Shown here piece after piece: positions 16,591 through 24,848 of a stretch of 29,928 nt of DNA; the first letter of the stretch is position 1, and each line of letters opens with the position of its first letter. The translations under genes and the position numbers were made by a program. Location of the stretch: contig CAZLYX010000023.1 of the NCBI GenBank assembly GCA_964563885.1, forward strand, positions 1-29,928. Reading direction: 5' to 3'. This stretch comes from CAZLYX01 sp964563885 (lineage in GTDB: Bacteria > Pseudomonadota > Gammaproteobacteria > Burkholderiales > Neisseriaceae). The notes below the pieces were generated by a model. The model saw only the letters and a program-made list of their open reading frames with translations, was not told the DNA's origin and made no database searches.

Positions 16591-17535
16591 TTAGTTGTCT
16601 TTATGTATGGGAAGTTTAATGCCGGAAATCAGGTTTTCCATCATTACATCGTCGCGAAAACGATAAAGCTGTGCTGGGCGACCACGATCTTGTACCAAGC
16701 TTGTGCCCATGGGTTCGATGAGATCTTGGTATTGAATTAAGCGGCGAAAGTTTGGTTTGTGTAGCTCGCGACCCGCTAAAGCTTCTACACTTTTTTGTAG
16801 CTGTAGCAGGGTGAATTCTGGGGGCATTAATTCAAAAATAACTGGCCGATATTTAATTTTCCCACGCAGGCGTGACAACGCAGTCGCCAAAACATGACGG
16901 TGATCGCTGAACATTGGCTCGCCAGTAAGTGATTGCGCAAAATTAGCTTGCGGTTGTGGCGATTCGGCAATCAAGCCGCATTCGTATAATAATTCGTAGC
17001 GCAGCAGCGCATGTTCTTCCGACCAGCTAAATGGCGGCAAGCCCCAGCATAAGTGCACACGATTTTGTCGTGCTTGCTGTGCTTCTTTATTGGCCGTTTG
17101 CTGTGTCCACGCCATTAGCTGCGGCAGTAATTGTTGTTGAACCCATGCTGGCGTGCCGTTGCGCACGTCTTCCCAAGGCAATATTTCATACCAGTCGCGC
17201 CACTTAGCATCGCTGGTGAGCGTGCCTTCGTGTGCTTCGCTCACCAAGCCTAAATAAGTGACGTACACAACGGGATCGCCGTAGCTGTTGCGACGAGAGG
17301 TGTCTACAAAAGTATAAAGCTGCTCAACATAGCCCATGGGCTGGGCAGTTTGAGTAGCCACCCATTCGCGCACACCCGCTTGTAACGAGCGTTGTAACAC
17401 TGACAGTGGGCCAAAGGGCAGAGCGTTGCCATTGAGTACAGTTAAAACTCGAGCGTGAAAATCGGTTACTGCCACCAACACGGCGGCCAGTTCGATGGTG
17501 CTGGTTTTGGTATGGCTATGGTTGGGCTGATTCAT
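16591..17535 (-). CDS. nrtR: NrtR-type Nudix-related regulator of NAD synthesis
   Basis: A 314-residue two-domain protein. The N-terminal domain (about 14-150) is Nudix-like: GPLSVLQRSLQAGVREWVAT (42-61) followed by GYVEQLYTFVDT (68-79). The Nudix box is degenerate; the REuxEExGu glutamates are missing, so it is unlikely to hydrolyse. The C-terminal part (about 215-300) is a winged-helix region with LRGKIKYRPVIFELMPPEFT and ending GRPAQLYRFR. This architecture is that of NrtR, a repressor of NAD genes that responds to ADP-ribose in characterised members. It sits between nadC and the divergent nadA-nadB and faces a 23-bp palindrome, which supports the assignment. Ribosome site before ATG 17535 is weak. 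Confidence 0.87.
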   Translation of the reverse strand: MNQPNHSHTKTSTIELAAVLVAVTDFHARVLTVLNGNALPFGPLSVLQRSLQAGVREWVATQTAQPMGYVEQLYTFVDTSRRNSYGDPVVYVTYLGLVSEAHEGTLTSDAKWRDWYEILPWEDVRNGTPAWVQQQLLPQLMAWTQQTANKEAQQARQNRVHLCWGLPPFSWSEEHALLRYELLYECGLIAESPQPQANFAQSLTGEPMFSDHRHVLATALSRLRGKIKYRPVIFELMPPEFTLLQLQKSVEALAGRELHKPNFRRLIQYQDLIEPMGTSLVQDRGRPAQLYRFRDDVMMENLISGIKLPIHKDN

Positions 17536-17590
17536 GGGCTGGTTTTCTAGTGATTAAAGCGGATATAAATAGTGAGTGATTATTTCTGTC

Positions 17591-17602
17591 TTCAGGTAGC
17601 TT
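17591..17602 (-). repeat. One-mismatch DUS in the nrtR-nadA gap
   Basis: TTCAGGTAGCTT, the inverse DUS with one mismatch in the last position, unpaired, in the leader of the leftward transcript. Confidence 0.6.
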
Positions 17603-17633
17603 TTTAGGTAATAAGCTCAAGTTAAAAAAAAGC

Positions 17634-17668
17634 TTGCTCATTATACTCAATATGAGCATAATTGCCAT
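17634..17668. promoter_or_regulatory. Divergent nadA / nrtR promoters with a shared 23-bp operator
   Basis: ATTATACTCA (17640-17649), a three-base centre ATA, and TGAGCATAAT (17653-17662) form a palindrome with one mismatch in ten pairs. On the plus strand TTGCTC (17634-17639) and CATAAT (17657-17662) are 17 bases apart, a candidate nadA promoter. On the minus strand ATGGCA (complement of 17663-17668) and a perfect TATAAT (complement of 17640-17645) are also 17 bases apart, a candidate nrtR-nadC promoter. The palindrome therefore covers both -10 boxes and the spacers. Binding there by the adjacent NrtR-type protein would shut both transcripts. Inference from sequence and context. Confidence 0.75.
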
Positions 17669-17776
17669 CCTGTGTAGTTAAAAATAAGTGACATGGTTTA
17701 AACGGCTGAATAGCCTTACAGTTTTAGCCCGCAATAATCGGGATGAAGATAAGAATAACAGATGAGGAACAGCTTG

Positions 17777-18898
17777 ATGAATATTCAAACAAAAAGCTAT
17801 GAAACATATGACTATGAAGCGCCGTTGTTACATCAGCCAACCAATTCCTGCCAGCTAAAACAAGCTTGGGCTAAAGTGCCGGTTGAGTTGAATGCTATTG
17901 AGAAGCAGGCGCTGAAAGCTGAAATTAAAACCTTGCTGCAAGAACGCAATGCAGTGATGGTGGCGCATTATTATGTTGAGCCTGAGTTACAAGACTTAGC
18001 CTTAGAAACCGGCGGTTGTGTGGGTGATTCGCTCGAAATGGCGCGGTTTGGCCAAGCACATACAGCCAATGAGCTGGTGGTGGCAGGCGTACGATTTATG
18101 GGCGAAAGTGCCAAAATTTTGAGCCCAGAAAAAACGGTATTGATGCCAGATTTAGAGGCCAACTGTTCGCTCGACTTGGGTTGTCCTGCCGATGAATTTG
18201 ATCGTTTTTGCAATCAGCATCCTGATCGCACTGTGATGGTGTATGCCAACACCAGCGCGGCTGTAAAAGCACGTGCTGATTGGGTGGTCACTTCATCTGT
18301 GGCTTTGGAAATTGCCACACATTTAGCAGCACAAGGGCAGAAGCTGATTTGGGGACCAGATCGCCATTTGGGCAACTATATTCAACGCCAAACGGGTGCT
18401 GATATGTTGTTATGGCAAGGATCGTGCATGGTTCATAACGAGTTTAAAGCTGATGAATTAGCGGCTTTAAAAATCAAACATCCACAAGCGCTGGTGTTGG
18501 TGCATCCAGAGTCGCCAGCGGCGGTGGTTGATCTTGCCGATGTGGTGGGCTCAACCAGCAAGTTGTTAAAAATGGCGGTAGAGTCAGCAGCAACAGAATT
18601 AATCGTCGCCACTGATTTGGGTATTTTGCATGAGATGCGCAAACAAGCGCCACACAAAATATTTATTGCGGCGCCCACTGCTGGCGAGAGTGCTACCTGT
18701 AAGAGCTGTGCTTTTTGTCCGTGGATGGCCATGAATAGCTTGGTTGGCGTGCGCGATGCATTGTTGCATCAGCAAGGTGAGATTGTGCTCGACCCTGAGC
18801 TGGGTCGCCAAGCGCGGGTGCCGTTGGATCGGATGTTGGCATTTGCTGCCGACTTGAAAGCACGTTCAGTGGTGGGCAACGGCATAGGACCAGCTTAA
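17777..18898 (+). CDS. nadA: Quinolinate synthase
   Basis: NadA condenses iminoaspartate with dihydroxyacetone phosphate to quinolinate using a [4Fe-4S] cluster. I chose ATG 17777 (373 residues) because GAGG at 17764-17767 is correctly spaced; an in-frame ATG at 17762 has no good ribosome site. Cluster and motif cysteines are visible: Cys130 (EANCSLD), Cys217 (GSCMVHNEF) and the CKSCAFC motif (308, 311, 314). The MVAHYY, MGESAKIL and TSSVALEIA blocks are conserved. It is followed two bases later by nadB, forming a tight operon, and is divergent from nrtR-nadC, with which it shares a candidate operator. Confidence 0.97.
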   Translation: MNIQTKSYETYDYEAPLLHQPTNSCQLKQAWAKVPVELNAIEKQALKAEIKTLLQERNAVMVAHYYVEPELQDLALETGGCVGDSLEMARFGQAHTANELVVAGVRFMGESAKILSPEKTVLMPDLEANCSLDLGCPADEFDRFCNQHPDRTVMVYANTSAAVKARADWVVTSSVALEIATHLAAQGQKLIWGPDRHLGNYIQRQTGADMLLWQGSCMVHNEFKADELAALKIKHPQALVLVHPESPAAVVDLADVVGSTSKLLKMAVESAATELIVATDLGILHEMRKQAPHKIFIAAPTAGESATCKSCAFCPWMAMNSLVGVRDALLHQQGEIVLDPELGRQARVPLDRMLAFAADLKARSVVGNGIGPA

Positions 18899-18899
18899 T

Positions 18900-20411
18900 A
18901 TGAATTACGATGTAATCATCATTGGCAACGGCTTAGCTGCCACCAGTTTGGCGTTAACGCTACCTGAAACCTATCGCGTGGCAATGTTGTGTAAACATAC
19001 GCAGCCCGATTGCGCCAGCAGCTATGCGCAAGGTGGCATTGCTGCAGTATGGGACGCGCTCGATTCAGTTGAGCAACACGTGGCGGACACTTTAGTGGCT
19101 GGCGCGGGTGAGTGCAATGAGTTGGTGGTGAAGGATATTATTGGACACAGCACTGAAGCCTTAATGTGGTTGGAAAACTGCGCAGTACCATTTAGCCGCA
19201 GTGCCGATGGCAGCTTACATTTAACCCGTGAAGGCGGTCATGGATTGCACCGTATTGCCCATGTTGCAGATCACACTGGCGCGTCGATTATGCAACGCAT
19301 GCGTGCCGAATTGGCAGCACGTGAAAATATTGCTGTGTACGAAAACCACATGGCGCTTGAGCTGCTAAGCGATGGCAATTGTTGTAACGGCGTGCGCGTA
19401 TTGGCAGAGGAAGCAGCAAGCGATTGGTTTGCGCCCAAGGTGGTGATTGCCAGCGGTGGCATGGGACAAATGTATACCCATACCACTACACCTGTAGAGT
19501 GTACTGGCGATGGTATTGCTCTGGCTTATCGTGCGGGCTGTCGCGTGGCCAATTTGGCGTTTATTCAATTTCATCCCACTGGTTTAGCAATAGGCGAGGG
19601 CAGCCAAACCTTCCTTGTTTCAGAGGCTGTGCGCGGTGAAGGTGGTGTATTGTTTAATGAGGCGGGCGAACGTTTTATGCCCCATTATGATGAACGCGCT
19701 GAGCTAGCACCCCGTGATATTGTTGCTCGCGCCATTGCTTCAGAAATACGCAAGCAGCAACAACCTTATGTTTGGCTCGACATCAGTCATCAACCAGCCG
19801 AGTTTATTCAGGCACATTTCCCAACGATTTGGGCACATTGTTTAAACCTCGGTATAGACATCACCCGCGAAGCCATGCCAGTGTGCCCAGTGCAGCATTA
19901 CACATGTGGCGGTGTGTTGGCCGATGTTGCTGGCCACACTGATGTTGACGGATTATATTGTATAGGTGAAGCGGCGTGCACTGGTTTACACGGAGCCAAT
20001 CGCTTAGCCAGTAATTCGCTATTGGAGTGTGTGGTGTCTGGGCATCGTGCCGCCAAATCAATCATTGAAGATGCAGTATGGACAACGCCTGTGCCATTAT
20101 TATCTTGGGTGGTAATGGGTGATGTTCAAACCACTTTGGCTGAGACCAAAACAAATTGTGCGGCAGCATTCAGCCGTGCTGCTTTGAAAACGTTGATGAG
20201 CAAGGAATTAGGCATTGTACGCACTGACAGCGGCTTAAAACATGCGCGAGAACTGTTGAATTTATGGCAACGGCATTCTGTGTTTGGGGCGTTAGCAGCT
20301 GAGCAGGAAGACCAAAATTTATTGCAGTGTGCTGTTTTGTTGGCTGAACATGCTCAACGACAATCGCGCAATGCTGGCGCTCATTTCAATGCAGACTTGG
20401 TTTCTGCTTAA
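18900..20411 (+). CDS. nadB: L-aspartate oxidase
   Basis: NadB is the FAD enzyme that oxidises L-aspartate to iminoaspartate for NadA. The protein is 503 residues, somewhat shorter than the E. coli enzyme (540). The N-terminal FAD motif is IIGNGLAA (7-14), followed by SSYAQGGIAAVW (40-51). The succinate-dehydrogenase-like active-site elements TREGGHG, FHPTG, SEAVRGEGG and HYTCGGV are present, as is the FAD-contacting GANRLASNSLLECVVSG. A C-terminal helical domain is included. ATG 18900 is one base after the nadA stop, so it is translationally coupled. A one-mismatch DUS (18957-18968) lies within the coding sequence, encoding part of LPET. Confidence 0.97.
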   Translation: MNYDVIIIGNGLAATSLALTLPETYRVAMLCKHTQPDCASSYAQGGIAAVWDALDSVEQHVADTLVAGAGECNELVVKDIIGHSTEALMWLENCAVPFSRSADGSLHLTREGGHGLHRIAHVADHTGASIMQRMRAELAARENIAVYENHMALELLSDGNCCNGVRVLAEEAASDWFAPKVVIASGGMGQMYTHTTTPVECTGDGIALAYRAGCRVANLAFIQFHPTGLAIGEGSQTFLVSEAVRGEGGVLFNEAGERFMPHYDERAELAPRDIVARAIASEIRKQQQPYVWLDISHQPAEFIQAHFPTIWAHCLNLGIDITREAMPVCPVQHYTCGGVLADVAGHTDVDGLYCIGEAACTGLHGANRLASNSLLECVVSGHRAAKSIIEDAVWTTPVPLLSWVVMGDVQTTLAETKTNCAAAFSRAALKTLMSKELGIVRTDSGLKHARELLNLWQRHSVFGALAAEQEDQNLLQCAVLLAEHAQRQSRNAGAHFNADLVSA

Positions 20412-20422
20412 AGCTCTGGTTT

Positions 20423-20463
20423 ACAAAAAGGCTACCTGAAAATAATTCAGGTAGCCTTTTTGT
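20423..20463. terminator. Perfect DUS inverted repeat: bidirectional terminator of nadB and the transporter gene
   Basis: ACAAAAAGGCTACCTGAA (20423-20440) and its exact complement (20446-20463) enclose AATAA. Each arm holds a perfect DUS (20429-20440 plus, 20446-20457 minus), with A-runs before and T-runs after on both strands. It sits between the convergent nadB and transporter genes, so it can terminate both. Confidence 0.95.
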
Positions 20464-20475
20464 TTAAATAGCATT

Positions 20476-21396
20476 TCAGAGCTTTGTATTCATTTCAGAT
20501 TTATCAGACAACAGCTCAATTCTCATCTGTCTATAGCTGTGATACAGCATCACCGCAATACCAGCCCACACCAACCCATAGCTAATCAAAGAATCCCACA
20601 CCATGGGTTCGCCCAATACCGTGATGGCGAGTACAAACAACAACGCTGGTTCTAAATAGCTCAACATACCAAATACAACCACAGGCAACAAACTGTTGGC
20701 AGTCAGATTAAGCTTCATCGCCAGTGCGCTGTGGATGCCCAACGCTATAATCCAAACTATCAACAGCGGCTGCTGGTCAATCATATCGAGGCTACCTGAA
20801 GCGGTGAGCAAATAAGCCAGAGCCAGTGGCGCCAACACAATTGAATCCAATACTAAGCCTGTGAGTGGCGGTACTTTTTGCCAACGGCGCAGCAAATAAT
20901 AGATAGGGTAAGTGGTGAATACCGCTGCTGTCACCCATGAAAATGCACCTGTGCGTATTAATTCTACTGCCACACCGCTGGCGGCTAATGCCAGAGACAA
21001 TTTTTGTAAGGCAGATATCCGTTCACGAAAAATCACCACCCCAGCAAACGCCATAGCTAATGGAAACAAAAAATAGCCCATCGCCAAATCAATGCCTTTG
21101 CCGTTAACAGGCCCCCACATAAACAGCCACAACTGAAATCCCAAAATGGGCGTGGGCAACATAATCAACCCCCAGCGGCGCCAATTTTTACCTACGCTCT
21201 GTATAAAAGTAAATGCGACCCCCCAAGAGCGAGTGATGCTTAATAACGCTAAGAAACCAAACAGCATGGTCACCATGCGCCAAGCAAAAAGATCGGTGCC
21301 TGTTAAAGGTTGCATGAACTTGCCGTATAAAAACAGCATGCTGAATAAAATATTGGATAACAAAGCGGCAATTACGCCCTTTGAGTTGGCAGTCAT
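20476..21396 (-). CDS. RarD/EamA-family membrane transporter
   Basis: A 306-residue, strongly hydrophobic inner-membrane protein with about ten predicted transmembrane segments in two repeated halves, as in the drug/metabolite transporter (EamA) superfamily. The segments FSMLFLYGKFMQPLTGTDLF, FAWRMV and WGPVNGKGIDLAMGYFLFPL resemble RarD, a family often annotated as chloramphenicol-sensitive protein; its substrate is not established. The start is ATG 21396 with GGAG seven bases upstream; the frame extends two codons to a TTG at 21402 that sits too close to that site. A perfect DUS (20789-20800) lies within the gene, encoding SGSL on the minus strand. It is monocistronic and convergent with nadB. 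Confidence 0.92.
   Translation of the reverse strand: MTANSKGVIAALLSNILFSMLFLYGKFMQPLTGTDLFAWRMVTMLFGFLALLSITRSWGVAFTFIQSVGKNWRRWGLIMLPTPILGFQLWLFMWGPVNGKGIDLAMGYFLFPLAMAFAGVVIFRERISALQKLSLALAASGVAVELIRTGAFSWVTAAVFTTYPIYYLLRRWQKVPPLTGLVLDSIVLAPLALAYLLTASGSLDMIDQQPLLIVWIIALGIHSALAMKLNLTANSLLPVVVFGMLSYLEPALLFVLAITVLGEPMVWDSLISYGLVWAGIAVMLYHSYRQMRIELLSDKSEMNTKL
20789..20800 (+). repeat. Intragenic DNA uptake sequence in the transporter gene
   Basis: A perfect AGGCTACCTGAA, in coding sequence read on the opposite strand. The protein around it is the loop between two hydrophobic segments, a place that can tolerate an imposed sequence. Confidence 0.9.
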
Positions 21397-21883
21397 GGCC
21401 AAACTCCGAGAGGATAGAATGATGGGTTAATATAAGAAAATCTCATTGATAAATTTTACCAAAAAAGCAAATGTAATAAAAATATCAAACCGTATTTTAG
21501 CTTAAATGGTCATATAAACCAATGTTACTTGTTAACAAGCATGCGCTACGATTACAGACACAAGGTTTGCTGAAACTCATTTAAACATATGGCTTCAGGT
21601 AGCCTTATATGTAAAATCTGCTGTCAGCATGCCCAGTATTGATAAGATAATATCAAGATGAATGATTATAGAAACAATCGTCTAGCCATAATGTAAAAGC
21701 ATGGAGATTGTTTGTGCAGTAGGTGATTAATGAATTGATGATTGCTTATAGCAGTGTATGATAAATGCTTAATAACACCCGTTAAACCAGTGGTTTTTAG
21801 CGATGGCAAACGGAGTGCCCTCATTTAAACCCAATCAATAGGCTGTAGATTTGCAGTCATCATCTCAGAAGGAGTACAACAAT
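21397..21883. other. 487-base non-coding divergent region
   Basis: The region lies between the leftward transporter gene and the rightward GNAT gene. It contains one perfect unpaired DUS (minus, 21594-21605) and an 18-bp dyad, TTGATA (21639-21644) and TATCAA (21651-21656) with a six-base spacer, which could be an operator. It is AT-rich. No RNA gene, convincing promoter pair or plausible small coding sequence was found. Confidence 0.6.
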
Positions 21884-22174
21884 ATGGACTATCCAATTAT
21901 TCAAAGTAGATCAGCCCAACGCTTTAAACTGCATGTTGATGGACATACCGCTTTTGAAGATTATGAATATTTTGATGGCGGCATTGCTTATATTCATACC
22001 GAAGTGCCACCCGAGTTGGCAGGGCGTGGGCTTGGTTCGATATTAGTTCGACATATTTTAGATTATGCACAAAACGAAGGTTTAAAGGTTAAAGCTGTGT
22101 GCCCATTTGTAAAAGCCTATATTGATAAACATCCAGAATATCAGGCCAACTCGGTATTTCATCAAACGGAGTAA
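21884..22174 (+). CDS. Small GNAT-type acetyltransferase (YjdJ/COG2388-like)
   Basis: A 96-residue protein matching the short single-domain GCN5-related N-acetyltransferase family. The pattern VPPELAGRGLGSILVRHIL (41-59) contains the acetyl-CoA pyrophosphate-binding RGLGS, and the family's C-terminal CPFVKAYIDKHPEYQ (73-87) includes CPFV and HPEY. The substrate is unknown for most members. ATG 21884 is preceded by AAGGAG; the frame is open from 21851 but that part lacks homology. It appears monocistronic, with a hairpin at 22225-22262 before the next gene. Confidence 0.9.
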   Translation: MDYPIIQSRSAQRFKLHVDGHTAFEDYEYFDGGIAYIHTEVPPELAGRGLGSILVRHILDYAQNEGLKVKAVCPFVKAYIDKHPEYQANSVFHQTE

Positions 22175-22224
22175 CCCGTTGTGTTTCAGGTAGCTTGCAT
22201 ATTTATACTTTATTTCATTCTTAT

Positions 22225-22266
22225 CCATAAGGTGAATGAAGTTATAGGTAGCCACCTTATGGTTTT
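22225..22266 (+). terminator. Hairpin between the GNAT gene and pirin
   Basis: CCATAAGGTG (22225-22234) and CACCTTATGG (22253-22262) form a perfect 10-bp stem with an 18-base loop, followed by TTTT. It is a probable terminator of the GNAT gene, or an operator or leader structure for pirin. A one-mismatch DUS (TTCAGGTAGCTT, 22185-22196) lies just upstream. Confidence 0.6.
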
Positions 22267-22307
22267 GAGCAATAATCAAATACTGCAAACAGACAAGGAG
22301 ACATAAT

Positions 22308-23231
22308 ATGGACACACAAAAGCTTGCCGCAACACTCAAAGATGTGGGTGGTGTTGCTGTTGCTCGTGTATTACCTCAAAAGGCCTTGCGCACCATTGGC
22401 GCTTGGTGTTTCCTTGATCATGCCGGCCCAGTTGAATTTGATGCCAATTCAAAAGGCATGCAAATAGGTTCACATCCACACACTAATTTGCAAACCTTCA
22501 CTTGGATACTAAAAGGCGAAATGTGGCACCAAGATAGCCTTGGTCATCGTCAACTTGTGCAGGCTCAGCAAGTAGGCTTGATGACTGCGGGCACGGGCAA
22601 CAAGCGCGGCATCAGCCATACCGAACAAACACCTGCTGGCGTGCAAGCATTACATGCGTTACAGCTCTGGATTGCATTGCCTTTAGAACAAGAAATTGAT
22701 GCCAGTTTTGTGCATTATCCAGAATTACCGCATTGGTCTGAGCATGGTGTGGATTATGTGCTCACCACTGGCAGCTACCACGGCCATACCGCACCAACAT
22801 TACAATATAGCCCACTGTTGGGTGTGGATATTCGTTGCCGTCAAGGCGGTGAAGTGACGTTGACATTAGAAACAGGTTTTGAATACGGCGTGTTGATTGT
22901 GGCTGGCAGTATTGACTTTAAAGGTGAGCGTTATGTTGAAAATGACTTGGTACATTTAAGCAATATTGACAGTGCTGATGCCGCGGAGATTACCATTGCA
23001 GCAGACACGCACATAATGTTATTGGGTGGTGAGCCATTATCGTATCAGCCAATGCTGTGGTGGAATTTTGTTGCGGGCAATCATGAAGATTTAGCTCAAG
23101 CTGTAGCTGATTGGAATGCTGGTGATGCACGTTTTGGTGACATTGATTTAAGCGGCACCACGTTAACCAGGTTAACTGCACCTGAGATGTTATCTAAGCC
23201 AAAATTTAATAGGCTACCTGAAAGCAATTGA
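22308..23231 (+). CDS. Pirin-family cupin protein
   Basis: A 307-residue bicupin of the pirin family. The metal-binding residues of the first cupin are recognisable: His56 and His58 (GSHPHTNLQT), His104 and Glu106 (ISHTEQ). Some pirins are iron-dependent quercetin dioxygenases and others act as regulators; the role here is not fixed by sequence. ATG 22308 follows AAGGAG. The end is odd: the last codons read RLPESN because the gene runs through a perfect DUS (23211-23222) and stops just after it. An FMN reductase gene starts 22 bases later, giving a two-gene redox-type operon. Confidence 0.93.
   Translation: MDTQKLAATLKDVGGVAVARVLPQKALRTIGAWCFLDHAGPVEFDANSKGMQIGSHPHTNLQTFTWILKGEMWHQDSLGHRQLVQAQQVGLMTAGTGNKRGISHTEQTPAGVQALHALQLWIALPLEQEIDASFVHYPELPHWSEHGVDYVLTTGSYHGHTAPTLQYSPLLGVDIRCRQGGEVTLTLETGFEYGVLIVAGSIDFKGERYVENDLVHLSNIDSADAAEITIAADTHIMLLGGEPLSYQPMLWWNFVAGNHEDLAQAVADWNAGDARFGDIDLSGTTLTRLTAPEMLSKPKFNRLPESN
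23211..23222 (+). repeat. DNA uptake sequence forming the end of the pirin gene
   Basis: A perfect AGGCTACCTGAA in frame with the pirin gene, encoding R-L-P-E, with the stop codon two codons beyond. The family does not need this tail, so the gene's end seems to have been captured by or extended through the element. Confidence 0.9.
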
Positions 23232-23253
23232 GTTGTTAATCGAAAGGAATAAC

Positions 23254-23802
23254 ATGCCTCAACATATTTTGATTTTAGTCGGCAGCTTACGCGCTGGTTC
23301 GTACAATCGTAAAATTGCAGAGTATGTTCAAGCCCATGCGCCCGCTGGCATAACATTTGAACTGGGCGGAATTGCTGATTTGCCACTTTATAACGAAGAT
23401 TATGATGCAGCGTCGCCACCAAGCTATAGCCGTTTTCGCAGTCAAGTCCAAGCAGCAGATGGGGTATTGTTTGTGACACCTGAATACAATCGGGGCATGT
23501 CGGCCGCCATGAAAAATGCCATTGATGTGGGCTCGCGCCCACCCGTACAAAATGTTTGGAACAATAAACCGTGTGCCGTTATCAGCGCCTCGCCTTCCAC
23601 CATCGGCGGTATGGGCGCCAATATGCAACTTCGCCAAAGTTTGGTGGTGCTGAATGCACCGTGTATGCCGATGGAGTGTTATTTACATGGCGTTCATCTC
23701 GCTTTTAATGAACAGGATGAATTAAGCAGCGAACCAGTACAAAAATTATTAGCTAAATTTGTGTTTGCGTTGCAAGAATGGGTAAACCGATTTAAAGAGT
23801 AA
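23254..23802 (+). CDS. NAD(P)H-dependent FMN reductase family protein
   Basis: A 182-residue flavodoxin-fold reductase. GSLRAGSYN (10-18) is the FMN phosphate-binding loop and TPEYNRGMSAAMKNAID (75-91) is the family's second flavin motif. Relatives (ChrR/YieF-like) reduce quinones, chromate or azo dyes via FMN; the natural substrate here is unknown. ATG 23254 is preceded by AAAGGA; an in-frame TTG at 23233 has no ribosome site. It lies 22 bases after pirin, an association that suggests a shared redox or aromatic-compound function, though this is inference. A DUS hairpin terminates the operon. Confidence 0.93.
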   Translation: MPQHILILVGSLRAGSYNRKIAEYVQAHAPAGITFELGGIADLPLYNEDYDAASPPSYSRFRSQVQAADGVLFVTPEYNRGMSAAMKNAIDVGSRPPVQNVWNNKPCAVISASPSTIGGMGANMQLRQSLVVLNAPCMPMECYLHGVHLAFNEQDELSSEPVQKLLAKFVFALQEWVNRFKE

Positions 23803-23848
23803 TAGCCGTGATTACTAAGATACACATCAAGATATCAGCTGAGAGACC

Positions 23849-23902
23849 AAAGGCTACCTGAAAGCAAACTTTAATGAAGTTTAAACCTTTCAGGTAGCCT
23901 TT
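23849..23902. terminator. Long DUS inverted repeat, bidirectional terminator
   Basis: Sixteen-base arms at 23849-23864 and 23887-23902 hold perfect DUS copies (23851-23862 plus, 23889-23900 minus). A second small stem, AAACTT (23866-23871) with AAGTTT (23877-23882), is nested inside. T-runs flank both ends. It separates the convergent FMN reductase and methyltransferase genes. Confidence 0.93.
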
Positions 23903-23931
23903 TTAATGATGATGTTTACCAGTGTGTGAAT

Positions 23932-24687
23932 TTAAGTTTTTACAGCCTCAAAACGCAAGCGCACATAGTCGGCGATATAAATACCCTGATCTTGCGGCAA
24001 CTTTTGTTTGAGTGTCGCACAAGCTGCGGCGATAACCGTTATTTGTTGTGCAGTATCTAAGCAGGCAAGCATAGGTGTGGCAAAGGTTTTCAGCCAGCCT
24101 TCAATGCCAGTGGACAACGGCGTGGGCCGTTCATAAAGCCATAAGCGGCGCACGGTAAAGCCTGCGTGTTCCAGCACAGTTGCGTATTCTGCTGGCGATG
24201 GAAAATACCAACATGGAATCGTGTTCCAGCCATGTTGTGTCGCTGCTTGTTGCAAAGCTTGGCGGATGCACGCAATATTGCCGTGGCCGCCCATTTCTGC
24301 TACAAAGCGACCACCACTTTTCAAGCCGTGAAACACATTGTTGGCCACAGCGTCTGCATCGGTCATCCAATGTAGCGCAGCATTGGAAAACACCGCATCA
24401 AACTCAGCGTTAAACATCAGCGTGTGCGCATCAGCTTGCACCGCATCAATACCTTTTGCACGAGCTGCGGCGACAAAATCAGCACTACCATCCACACCCA
24501 TAACAGTCGCACCACTGGCGACAATTTGACGCGTGAGCACACCATCGCCACAGCCTAAGTCTAAAATTCGGTGTTGTGGTTGTGGTGCGAGCCAGTCGAT
24601 TAAAGAAGTGCCGTAATCGGCAACAAAACGAGCATTATCGGCGTAAGTTTGGGCGTTCCAGTGTTGGCTTGGGTGTTGTGAAGTCAT
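23932..24687 (-). CDS. Class I SAM-dependent methyltransferase
   Basis: A 251-residue cytoplasmic protein with a Rossmann-type methyltransferase domain. Motif I is ILDLGCGDG (41-49), the acidic residue contacting SAM ribose is Asp66 in VMGVDGS, and AVFSNAALHWM (98-108) is the motif typical of the Methyltransf_11 / trans-aconitate-methyltransferase-like group. The C-terminal half forms a substrate cap of no known specificity. ATG 24687 is preceded by AGGA at good spacing. It is monocistronic and convergent with the FMN reductase. The target cannot be deduced. Confidence 0.92.
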   Translation of the reverse strand: MTSQHPSQHWNAQTYADNARFVADYGTSLIDWLAPQPQHRILDLGCGDGVLTRQIVASGATVMGVDGSADFVAAARAKGIDAVQADAHTLMFNAEFDAVFSNAALHWMTDADAVANNVFHGLKSGGRFVAEMGGHGNIACIRQALQQAATQHGWNTIPCWYFPSPAEYATVLEHAGFTVRRLWLYERPTPLSTGIEGWLKTFATPMLACLDTAQQITVIAAACATLKQKLPQDQGIYIADYVRLRFEAVKT

Positions 24688-24848
24688 GACAAATTCCTAG
24701 TTTTGGACAAAATAATACTCAATAAGCTAAGAATAATAATTAGAAATAGACAATAAGCAAACAATATAATCATAAATATCATTAAAGTAGACAATAAGTC
24801 TATTGTGGTGTGGTGAGTCAAGAGTGTTGAGGATTATTTTATGATGTG

